Shown here: positions 22,583 to 36,024 of the stretch, one piece after another
Layout of the letters: the number at the start of each line of letters is the position of its first letter
Position numbering within the stretch: position 1 is the stretch's first letter
NCBI GenBank assembly: GCA_905250025.1
Contig: CAJNOJ010000201.1
Span: forward strand, 1-64,000
Source of the DNA: Adineta ricciae
Taxonomy: Eukaryota; Rotifera; Eurotatoria; Adinetida; Adinetidae
Direction of reading: 5' to 3'
DNA length: 64,000 nucleotides
Made by a program: the position numbers and the translations under genes
The notes under the pieces: generated by a model
Database searches by the model: none
Told to the model about the DNA's origin: nothing
The model's input: the letters and a program-made list of their open reading frames with translations, nothing else

Positions 22583-24156
22583 ATGAATGGAAATGACTTT
22601 ATGTTAAGTGCAACGGCTCAAGACATACATATTGAATCAGGTTGCATCGATCTTTCGTTTGAAGATTATTCGTTCGGTACGCTGGTTGACAGTGGAGCTG
22701 GATTCGGCTTACCTAATGATTTTTTCGACGATATTCCCATATCGGGCAGCTGCAATGAACAGAATTTAGCTAGTAGGATCAGATGAAATTTTATAGGAAA
22801 TCTATCTCTAAAATAAATATATAGACTCGCTTGCTATTTCTGAACCAAATGAACTAGAACAACTGTTCCTATCACCGCAATCCATAATCAATGGTAAACT
22901 AAACATATAAAGAATTCTTTGAGTGATCATTAAATTTTAGATTTTGTACCGGAAATTGATCAAAATCTGCTTGTCTTACCGATTGAGCGAGTTTACACTC
23001 CTGGTAAGTAAATAAGAATCTGTTTTCAATGGATGGTATTCTATATAATAATATGAATAGAGAAAGCGAAAAAGAAAAGCGACAGTAAAAAATCAATAGC
23101 GCTTTCATCATCCGTGGGTGTGGGCTTTTCTCAACGCTTACCACTAACATCCTCTAAAATCGAGATCGTTTATGATCTTGAAGAAAAATATCGACCACGG
23201 TACAAAAGTGATTATTTTGGACAAAATGGGAAGAATCGAAAACCCAGATATGTGGCTGACCGTAGGGGTAATCATTTCATATGCATAAAAGTAATTAACA
23301 TTCAAAGATTTACTATTACTAATTCGTCTTATATATTCGTTCGATAGGTACCTCTCGGGCATCAAGGAGTTGTTCGAATTGACTGGGTGACAGTACCCGA
23401 TGTGAATAATGATCGTTATGTGATGCCATACAAATTTCAAGCTAGTAACGACTCGTCGGAAATCTCGGATTGTAATCCAATATATGAGTCAATTCGATGT
23501 GATAAATTGGGAATCATGAAGTAAATATCATTGTCGTTTTCAATAAGCATCCAACTGAAACACGTGTTTACAGGATCTATCTGGTTTTAATCAAAACCAA
23601 ACAAGATGCTTTGAAATCGCTTCAACCATTGCAACCATTTCATCCATATCAAGACATGCTTGGTTCATCTGATAAACAAACACCTGGACAAAGTCAGAAA
23701 TTAACACCCAAGCAACTGATACAAAAGCATCAGCTTACTAAGTCTCAGTTGGCTTTTACACTATGCTCAATAGCTACTGATGGCCATACACCCATTCCGA
23801 ACTGGGATACAATGGTCTATTCAACAGTTTTAGAAGGTAAAATATCATAATGAAAGCGTTCGAGAACAATTTATCCTACGTTTGTTGATAGAAGAAGCAG
23901 GCGAGAATACATCGGTCAAAACAATATCTTGTCCGAATTGTTCATGCTCGATTAAGATGAACGAGGACACTACCCAATACGCAGAAATACCAATCACAAA
24001 AAGAAAAAAGACGGCTGGTAAAGTAGAGACATCGTCAGGAGTAAAAGTATGAATTTATTATCCTAAAAACTAATTGCTTCATTTGTGAAATCCGGATTTT
24101 GATTTTAGAGACAAAAAAGTTTGCCTGAAGAAATCCGTTTGGCATACTGTTCATAA
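22583..24156 (+). CDS. Rel gene F: RHD without IPT domain, CPNC motif
   Basis: Eight exons (22583-22772, 22825-22893, 22941-23003, 23061-23290, 23348-23520, 23574-23836, 23892-24046, 24109-24156) give about 396 residues. The acidic N-terminus (FFDDIPIS, ELEQLF) is followed by a basic patch (EKAKKKSDSKKS). Then comes a Rel DNA-binding half almost parallel to gene E (LEEKYRPRYKSDYFGQ, KPRYVADR, VVRIDWVTVPD, QKHQLTKSQLAFTL). As in E, an IPT domain is absent and a short linker leads to ISCPNCSC, then a basic TKRKKT that may be a nuclear localisation signal. Its phase-0 and phase-2 introns match the other cluster members; the third, phase-1 Rel intron is missing, as in gene B. This is the last Rel gene of the cluster. 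Confidence 0.7.
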
Positions 24157-24479
24157 AGTATCAATTTAACTTCATTTTAACCATGATTCACATTAATATT
24201 TCCACTACAACATTATATAATCACGGAACATTTTCTTAATGATGACATTTGGCGAACGTCTCGTTCAGAGAAGAAATAAATCTGATAAAAAAACATAATA
24301 TAATACGACGGTGTCATCTGTTCTAGTGATTGCTCTATTAGATTAGTGAAGATTTTCGTGTTATTGTTGTATATAAAAGATGAATTCTCTCGTTAATTTA
24401 TTACCGAATCTAATATAAAATACACAAAAAGTATTTTACTTAGCGATGTCAAATGTTCATTGAAGTTGTATGTTTTTAT
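24157..24479. other. 3' flanks of Rel gene F and the NHL gene (tail to tail)
   Basis: 323 bp of AT-rich DNA between convergent genes. It contains AATAAA-like words on both strands and nothing else I can support. Confidence 0.4.
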
Positions 24480-25980
24480 TTATAAATTTGTACTTGAATC
24501 GATATTAAACCGTTGTACTCGACAATTACCGTTGTCAACGACGTACAAATTGCCTTGTTGATCAAGGTGTAAACCTAAAGGATTGAATAGTTGATTTGCT
24601 TGATCTCCTCTACCATTCTTTCCAACGAGAATACTACCCTGCTTAGCATTCTTTAACCAACGCATGATGCGATGATTGTTTTGATCTACTACGTAAATAG
24701 TGCCCAACTTATCAACAATCACCCCTTTCGGACGCGATAGTTGAGATAAACTTGCTCCTTCTTTATGACCACCAGCGACGACTATACCATGCTTGGCACC
24801 TTGTGTCCATTTAACGACTCGATGATTGTCTTCGTCCGAAACGTATACAGACTGTTCTTCGTCAACACAGATATAAAATCGTCCACTAAGTTGATCTAAA
24901 CGATTACCCTTTCCATTGCCACCAGCTACTAGTACGCCTTTGGAATCACCTATGCGCCATTTCCGAACTTCGCACTTATTGTAATCAGCCACATAGAGAT
25001 AACCGTTGTTGTCCATGGCCAAACCCCAACAATCGACGTTAGAGACAATGACTTGTCCAGTCGTCGAATTAGAACGTGGCCACCTTACGACACGTTCATT
25101 GCCGTGGTCAGCAATGATCAAACAATCATTAAGTTCATCGAGAATAACATCAGCTGGAGCATACAATTGATTCATTTGATTTCCCCGTCCATTTCCACCA
25201 GCGACTACTCGGCCAACATTTTCATTTAATTTCCATTCTACAACACGATTATTTGAGTATTCCGCAATATAAACTGCTTGATTCGCGTCAATGCATAGAC
25301 CCCAGGGATTCGACAGTTGATTCAAACCACTGCCGTCTCTGTTACCGCCTGCGACAGTGATACCATGCTGTATCCATTTTGCCGTTGGGTCAATCGTTGG
25401 CATGGAGAGCGATGCTAGAATATAAAAACTAGTTCAATGATCTTTGTTAATCGGTTAAAACAGTAGAACACGAACTGGATCCTGTATCGATAGTTATTTT
25501 CATAATAAGAGCTGTGGTATCTTCTTGTAGTTTGATATGAGATGATTTCGTTAGTTCTTGTGTGAGACGAGTTAACTCTTCATTCCAACGGTAGATATCG
25601 GCTTCAAAAAAGTCATCTTCTTCTCTGCTTTGGCGCAATTGATCAGTTAGGCTGTTTAATCGAAGTTCCAATTGTTCCATACGCTCACCAACAGATTTTA
25701 GTACGATTTGTCTTGTTTGCTCTGCTGTTGCTTGAATTTTTCCTATCGCATCCGATTCCCACCGATCAATATCTGTCAACACTGAATGTTGCCGTAGATT
25801 ACTCTGCTGTTCGATCAGCAATTGTCGGAATACGTTCCGGTGGCCTTCGACATCATCAAGTTGTTTACCCAATTCCATTTTATGATCTGTCAGATGATTG
25901 TAACAGAAATCCCTTAAACACCCTCCGCATTTAAATGTTGCTTTTTGTTTGTCGCATTTGACGCACAACGTTCTATCCAT
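24480..25980 (-). CDS. B-box / coiled-coil / NHL-repeat protein (TRIM2/3-like without RING)
   Basis: Two exons join across an intron of about 61 bp that runs from a donor near 25476 to the acceptor at about 25416. Residues 1-45 form a B-box-type zinc finger (CVKCDKQKATFKCGGC, FCYNHLTDH). A coiled coil of about 120 residues follows (RMEQLELRLNSLTDQLRQS). The C-terminal 300 residues are an NHL beta-propeller of about six blades, each with the pattern VAGGNGxGxxxNQLxxPxG...D...YVADxxNxRVxxW. There is no RING, so ubiquitin-ligase activity is not expected; protein or RNA binding by the propeller is a family inference. NHL proteins with this exact blade consensus are greatly expanded in bdelloid rotifers, which supports the taxonomic call. 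Confidence 0.85.
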
Positions 25981-26647
25981 TGTTTTCGTCGTATATTTTT
26001 ATATTACTCTTATTACAAAATATGAGAAAGAGCAAGCAATGATCAAAGAAAATACAAACGTTCTTGTACTTTATTACTTTTGGCCGCGCAGGTGTCTAGA
26101 AACATGGCTTGTCGACGAAATTACAGAACGAAAATATATCCATCCCAGTACAAACATCAAAATAAACCCGTTTGCATAATACTGCTCATATAAACAACAT
26201 TCTATAGTTTTCTCTGCAGTTAGTATGAGGCAAAATAAATTATCCTTGAATTGGAACGCGCGTATAAAACTGTGCTCAATAAGATCAAGAAGTTTTGTGA
26301 CGGGTTGAGTGCAATTCTTTCAATGATCCATTCGACGTTTCGATTATTTGATCACTCTTAATAACATGAAGAAGTCGAGTTTATTACCGACGGTGGACCA
26401 AAGCGACATCTATAATTAATAAATCTAAAGAAGAGAGCGTCATTTTCGCAAAATGTCATATTTCGATTTTACACGAAAAATATTTCCAGTAAGATGAAAT
26501 CTCCAAAACAGGATTTGCGACTGATTTCTTATTGGATATGATGACTGTTTCCTAATATGGATACTGATACTCACGCGAACGTTCCTATATATTCATCTAT
26601 CATTAATCGACACATTCTATTCGTGGAATCGATACTCTTACTCTAGC
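25981..26647. other. Divergent promoter region of the NHL gene and PDCL3
   Basis: 667 bp between divergently transcribed genes. No reading frame of interest; AT-rich with no motif I can name safely. Confidence 0.4.
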
Positions 26648-27566
26648 ATGCAGGTATGTTGCATTTGTGTCGAATTTCTCTACACATCGCCTCTACTTTT
26701 CGACTCTTCAAGGATCCGAACGCCGATACTCAATGGAATGACCAATTACGGCGATTCAATATCATCGAACCAAAAGAGGAGATCAAAACTGAAGAAGAAC
26801 GATTCGAAATCTCTCGTGGTAAGGATAAACCAAAAGATAGACACATCAATTTATTCAGTATGTTTGTATTTCAGCGGAACAGTTAGATAAGAAAACATTA
26901 GACGAATTAGACGAGCTCGAAGACGAAGAAGACGAACGTGTCCTACAAGAATATCGGTAAAGTCACTCAGTAATACATGCCTGACATTCTCGATCCCATT
27001 TCAGACGAAAGCGACTATTGGAATTGCAAGAAAAAGCTGCACGTGCTCGATTTGGTGAGGTGATTGAAATCTCTGCCATCGACTACGTTAAAGAAGTTAA
27101 TCAAGCTGGAGCAGATATTTGGGTTGTACTTTACCTTTATAAATCAGGGTAAACCCAGTATATCCACAAGCACATTTGATTCCTTTCTGTTTTTAGGCTT
27201 CCTATTTGTTCACTCATCGGTGATCATCTACGTTCACTCGCCATAAAATATCCTCAAACGAAATTCGTCAAAAGTGTCTCAACTGTCTGTATTCCTAACT
27301 ATCCAGACAAAAATCTACCAACAATATTCGTTTACAACAATGGCGAACTAAAACATTCACTCATTGGTCCATTTGCTTTTGGTGGAATGAACTGCCGTTT
27401 TGAGCATTTAGAATACAAATTGTATGAATTCGGTGCAGTTGAAACAGGAGAGAAACTACAGAAACCGACTGATATGAAAACATTCGGCATGAATGATGCT
27501 GCTGATGAATTTCTTCGGTCATCGATCCGTCAAAGTATGAAAAATGAAAGCGATGATGATGATTAA
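26648..27566 (+). CDS. PDCL3: Phosducin-like protein 3 (chaperonin co-factor)
   Basis: Five exons encode about 220 residues. Exon 1 is only ATG CAG, followed by an intron and QDPNADTQWNDQLRRF, the classic PDCL3 N-terminus. Then come an acidic helical region (LDELDELEDEEDERVLQEY), the thioredoxin-like domain (FGEVIEISAIDYVKEV, WVVLYLYKSGLPICSL, CIPNYPDKNLPTIFVY, FIGP-type LIGPFAFGGMN) and an acidic tail ending SDDDD. The family assists CCT/TRiC-mediated folding of actin, tubulin and other clients in the cytosol and has been linked to caspase modulation. The length and domain order are normal. The two-codon first exon explains why the start is easily missed. Confidence 0.9.
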
Positions 27567-27900
27567 GTTGTTATTGCATGATTTTGTTGAAGTTTGTCGT
27601 GTGAAACAGTTTTTTTTATTATTGATGTGACTTTTTTTACTATAATATATATAATGGTGCTCTTAACCATAGACCATAAAATCGTACGATTTCTGAGATC
27701 CTTTGTTGAATGAAATTACTTTTGATTCTACGAGTACGAACAAACTCAAGGCGGATGTTTAAGGACTAGAAACTACAGTTAATTGCTTTTTTTTTCTTAT
27801 AATCGTCGACAGTTTCATCGAACAAAAGAGCCGTTTCCTACGTGCATATAATAATAGTTGAATTTATCGAAGAAGAACACTAGTTTAGATATTGCTGAGC
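27567..27900. other. Intergenic between PDCL3 and the EF-hand gene
   Basis: 334 bp of AT-rich sequence; it should hold the PDCL3 3' UTR and the EF-hand gene promoter. Nothing else seen. Confidence 0.4.
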
Positions 27901-28542
27901 ATGACATCCGCGCAACAAAATGGATTGATGCATAAATATTCTAAATCTGTCAAAACAATCCGAAATCGAATTGTTCAAGGTTTGGTATTTGAGTTTGTCG
28001 AAGGGAGCCAAGATTATTTTTTTGGTTATTTAGTCGAATTTCGCTGGTCACGAGCCGATCCTTGTCAAAGTTATCGTTTGCAAATACTCGAAGAACGATT
28101 TCGTCAAGCGCAGAAGAATATTCGTTCTAAAAGTAATGAACAACGAAAGATTATTCACATATAAACCATTTAAATTATCTCTAGAGTTAGCTCATATGCG
28201 ATTTGAACAGTTCATCGATTTGATAACACCATTGTTCGCTAACGATGCAGTGGAAATCAGTCATTTTGTGTTACGTTCGACGTTCGATTACTTATTTGAT
28301 CAAAATTCCAATGGATCGATTGAACCACAAGAGTTCGAACCACTTTTTCTATTACTCCATGGAAATGATGCATCCAAACTGAATTTATTCCATGAACATC
28401 TACGACAAATATTCAGTAATCGATCAAATCATATTTCATTCAAAGGTAAGAACATCAAACAGTGTCAACATATCTCAATACTCTCTTAGAATTCGCCGAC
28501 TTTGTCAAGTATGGTTATCTACGTGAATTATTTATGTGTTAA
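27901..28542 (+). CDS. Small EF-hand calcium-binding protein
   Basis: Three exons join in frame (introns near 28132-28181 and 28446-28490), giving about 180 residues. One canonical EF-hand loop is clear: DQNSNGSIEPQE, with Asp, Asn, Asn-Gly, Ile and the terminal Glu in the right places, flanked by helices. A second, degenerate hand may follow at SNRSNHISFKEFADF, with Asn/Ser replacing the acidic ligands. The N-terminal third is rich in Arg/Lys/Gln with no known domain. ATG 27901 is preferred to upstream non-ATG codons. Calcium sensing is the likely role, but I cannot assign a specific family. The next gene starts only about 80 bp downstream on the same strand. Confidence 0.65.
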
Positions 28543-28621
28543 TTCATTGGAGAATTTCAAGGCAATGCGTTATCTTTCACCATGCAAAATAGACTAAAGA
28601 GTATCTCTATCTCTGGTGACT

Positions 28622-29390
28622 ATGAAAGGACGAACAGCGCTTATTTTTAGCGGTTTAAACAGTTTCAGTGTGAACCTGGCGCATCGATTTGCTAAACTTG
28701 ATTGTGATCTTGTTATTCACGGTCATCCGAGTAAGGAAAATGTTTATCGGAACAGCCAAGTTAAGTTTGTATCGAATCAAATACGAAGTATCGCTGATGT
28801 GCAAAGCTTAGCCGAAGATTTTCAGCACATTGATATCTTGATTATTAATCAACCACATCGAGGGTATCACAGAGGTTCGATTGAGGAATTTCCAGTCGAA
28901 AAATGGACGGAAAATATCGACTCGAACCTTCATACAACTTTTGCATTGGTAAAAACTCTATGGACACGGATGAAACGTCAATATTTCGGACGAATTATTC
29001 ATATCGTAAGTAAGATTTTTTTTTGCGATTGTAAAACCTTTCTCATATTTATTCAATCATCAGGCCAACGAGCATAATTTCATCGCCAACGAATATCAAT
29101 CAGCATGTACAACTGTACACTATGCATTGATTGGCCTAAATAAAGCTTTAGCAGTCGAAGGCAGTCCATATGGAATCACATCAAACATTATTTGTCCCGG
29201 TATGAAAATTCGCATATATCTTCATATTTTTCTCTTCATGATATTCCATGTAGGATCGATATCGGCAAAACCTTTCGAAGGCAATGATCATGTTCAAACA
29301 TTAACCGATCTTGTCTTATTTTTATGCACTGATCAAGCTCGTTCGATCACCGGTCAACTGATCCCGTGGACAAATGTAGAAAACATTTAG
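28622..29390 (+). CDS. Short-chain dehydrogenase-like protein, catalytic motifs lost
   Basis: Three exons give a protein of about 220 residues with the overall SDR fold order. It resembles 3-hydroxybutyrate-type dehydrogenases (IEEFPVEKWTENIDSNLHTTF region; ALIGLNKALAVEGSPYGITS; NIICPGSI). Key residues are altered. The TGxxxGIG cofactor motif reads SGLNSFSV. The YxxxK active-site pair reads CTTVH at the position aligned by the conserved GLxK that follows. It is therefore probably a pseudoenzyme, although the frame is intact over three exons with good splice sites and an AATAAA at 29404-29409. ATG 28622 follows a non-ATG in-frame extension. A binding or regulatory function is inference. Confidence 0.7.
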
Positions 29391-29443
29391 TTTCTGTTGA
29401 GTAAATAAAACTTGACGGAGAAAAATATCTCGAAAAAATCTAT

Positions 29444-30430
29444 TCAGTTCACTTTACTCTCTTCACGTAAATTATCCTTCGTCGTCAAAAGCGAAACATT
29501 CAATGGTATCTTTTCAGCGCGATTATTATAATTCGTCGAGTGTTGATGCTGATCTATCAGAATATTGATATCAGTGCGTTGTTGAAGATGAATCAATTCG
29601 AGAAATCGTCTCTGAACAAACGAATTACTAAACAATAATGCTAACGATTCTAATGCAGCGGACAAGGAAATACATAAAATCGAGAGCGAATACCATGGCC
29701 AAGGAATTTGCGTAACACGGTTCATCATTACACAAATAAAATAAGGCGTGCCACCAATGGCGAGTATGCAAACAAACATCAGAATCATCTGAAAAACTTT
29801 CAAATTCCGTCGCAATCGCATGGTGTTAAAAACATTCAGATGCCGACGACTTGTTGTTGTATGATAGAGAATCAGAGCGTAGAGAAAGATAATGGCCAAA
29901 AATGGAAAACAAAAAGCGATCATAACGCCGATGATTGAAGTGTGAAAAACTTTACTAGTAAGCAAACACATCCGAGATTCGTATTCGTACTGCAATGCCA
30001 ATGGTATGAATAACAGAATCATACCGAAAAATCCACTGACGAACCAATTTAGAACGATTAATATCCAGTTCATATGAAACGTTAAAAGAATCTTATGTTG
30101 GTAACGAATGGTGATGAAATATCGAGATATGGCATGAATTAAATACGAATAACTTAATGATATACACGAAGAATAGTAAATGTAGGCCCGAATTCGACAA
30201 AATATTGTGTTAACTGGAAAAGGTAGAAACAAAATTTCGAGTAGCGTTGCTAGTGAGTGATAGAGCAGGGTAAAACATGAATTGCAAGTTAAAAGATTCG
30301 TTATTGATCGTGTTTGACTTTTCCAATTGTAAACAATAATTAAAATGGTGATTAATGCAAATGTAATGGTAATTAACGTCAAAAAAATGAACAGCGCCGA
30401 TGTAATTAAGAAAAATGATTCTCTAGCCAT
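29444..30430 (-). CDS. Seven-transmembrane receptor (rhodopsin-like GPCR)
   Basis: Single-exon, about 328 residues, with seven hydrophobic segments. TM1 is FLTLITITFALITILIIVY and TM3 has CRIRAYIYYSS. The end of TM3 is HAISRYF, where Ser-Arg-Tyr replaces the DRY motif. TM6 is ILMFVCILAIGGTPYF and TM7 lies near residues 255-280. The N-terminus is very short. The cytoplasmic tail carries Arg/Gln-rich sequence. Intronless, diverged rhodopsin-like receptors of this kind form large lineage-specific families in rotifers. No ligand can be inferred. The frame is open upstream to 30538, but that extension is highly basic, so ATG 30430 is preferred. Confidence 0.75.
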   Translation of the reverse strand: MARESFFLITSALFIFLTLITITFALITILIIVYNWKSQTRSITNLLTCNSCFTLLYHSLATLLEILFLPFPVNTIFCRIRAYIYYSSCISLSYSYLIHAISRYFITIRYQHKILLTFHMNWILIVLNWFVSGFFGMILLFIPLALQYEYESRMCLLTSKVFHTSIIGVMIAFCFPFLAIIFLYALILYHTTTSRRHLNVFNTMRLRRNLKVFQMILMFVCILAIGGTPYFICVMMNRVTQIPWPWYSLSILCISLSAALESLALLFSNSFVQRRFLELIHLQQRTDINILIDQHQHSTNYNNRAEKIPLNVSLLTTKDNLREESKVN

Positions 30431-31895
30431 TGTTAGAAGATGAATATGCAGGCGCTTCAGACTGAAATGAGTTTCTCGTCTGTCAACTTGTTTTTTTTTT
30501 CTTAGAAATTTCTTGGAATAAGAAAAAAAACTTAACAACGTAATAGTTTTAAAGCATTTCTACTCTTGTTGCTTAGTTCATTGAAACGATACATGAAAGT
30601 TAATTTCATGTGCGAGGTAATTGATTACTTGGTGTAGACAGCATAATTGTATAGTGTCAATCAAATTGAATCACCGTTGTGTGTTCTAAGTGTATAATAA
30701 AAACGTGCTCATGCCTACAATGTTGAGATTGACAATGAGGCAACTGCTAGAGACAATAACATGTGTATTTAGCCATGAGGAACTTTTATGTCCTTTTTCT
30801 ATTGTAAGCGTCAATCGAGGATGTCTGAAAATATCATGAATTTCTTTAAATAGGAGCATGCAATTCAAGAAACGAATGATTCTGGGAGTAATTAACTAAG
30901 TCAAACGTATTCTTTTGTTATTGAGATTCATCACACGCGGAAATGAATAGAATGCTATCAACAGTTTGTTTTCTTTCTTGTGCTTTATTGGCAATTAAGG
31001 TCTTTTCCGTTGATGATTGAGAAGATAAACAAGTCACGAAATTGAAGCAAGCGCGTATAGATGTTAATCTTCTCGTTTGGATGTGAAACAAACTAATTCT
31101 ATTATTTGATCGACATTCTAAAATTTATCCTTGTGATCCAATAACACGCAAAACGTTTTAACAAGTCTTGGATGATAGTATCTACATCCCAATGACATCA
31201 TCCTCTTGAGCATGCGACGAAGATCACGATTGAAGAACCATTCTCTACACAGATGTTATCACCTTCTGCGCATCCGTCAGAAATCATTTCGATCAAGTAT
31301 AGTTGAGAAAATTGCATTGACGTTGGCAAGCAAATCATGTGTATACATCAATGTGTTATCAGGAAAAAATAACAACATAGAAAAAAGCTGACAACACGTT
31401 CAATAAATAGATGAGAAAAAACGCCAATGATAACTGACTCTTGTTCTCACACCAGACATGATTCTATCAGTCAATTAATTTTTCTCGTTGTTGTTTTGTG
31501 CGCTATCTGATAGACGAACAGTCATCGTGTAGATGATGTGTTTACTGAATGCATGATAATTCTTCTCGCTAATTCCCTGCAGGTATAATGTATTTTTCGA
31601 TAGAGTCATCGACTAGCGCCATCTGTCTGTGGACATTTGTTGACGTGTTTATTTTCATTGAAAAGAAATCTTTTTTCAATAATTGAACTTTGTTGTTTTT
31701 TAGTCGAAGATTTAAAAGTAAATATTTCGGAAGGATCGAAATATCTCCCTGCAAGAAAAAGAAAAATGGCTGCCAGATTTCTCATTCCTCTTGTTGTTTT
31801 TTTTCCCTTTCCGGATTTTGTCAACAGCAGCTGCAAATAGTCATGTTCTTATTCATCTTGCAAATTTAATCTTAGGCAAAGTTTTGTGAATAACA
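30431..31895. other. Large divergent intergenic region between the GPCR and PKC genes
   Basis: About 1.46 kb with only short chance frames on both strands. It includes the promoter of the PKC gene. An acceptor-like CTTAG at 31870-31875 just before the PKC ATG suggests that a 5' untranslated exon lies within this region. Confidence 0.4.
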
Positions 31896-35521
<3,626 letters not shown>

Positions 35522-36024
35522 CTTTCAAAAGGCATAATTTTCATACTTTATTTTGTCTTCTTCTTCTTTTTTCTCTCTAATGAACACTCTAGTCATTTCA
35601 TTGTTGTTTTTGTCTATGTGCGTGCAAGTTGTTTTTCTTTTGTTTTCGAGTTAATTTTATTCAATTACAGTATGAGTCTTTTCTTTCTATCTTTCTTCTA
35701 GTCATTCATCATCATCATCATGCTACTGCTGCCTTCTTTCTTTGTCTTTTTTGTGCAATTTTGCTTCGTTTGCGCATAATTTACACTAGACATGGTAGAA
35801 CATATATACACTCGTTTTGTTTTCTTTTTTTGTGTATATACCCATAATGTGTACACATGTGTACTCTTGGTGGTTGTCTATATATATTTATCGTCATCAA
35901 AACTTTTATATTTTCTAAAATTCTTCTTTCTTTGAAAAGCAAAATATATGAATAAATATATTTATCTTTGGAAAAACAAATTCATCTACATACATTCGTT
36001 GTCTTTTGAAAAGAATCAACCGAC
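35522..36024. other. Intergenic between PKC and FAN1
   Basis: 503 bp, T-rich with a short (TCA)n run near 35703-35718 and a TATA-rich patch near 35880. It holds the PKC 3' UTR and FAN1 promoter. No gene. Confidence 0.4.

Noticed and set aside
28591-28624. Upstream ATG before the SDR-like gene
   Set aside because: It is out of frame with the SDR reading frame and opens only a short peptide.
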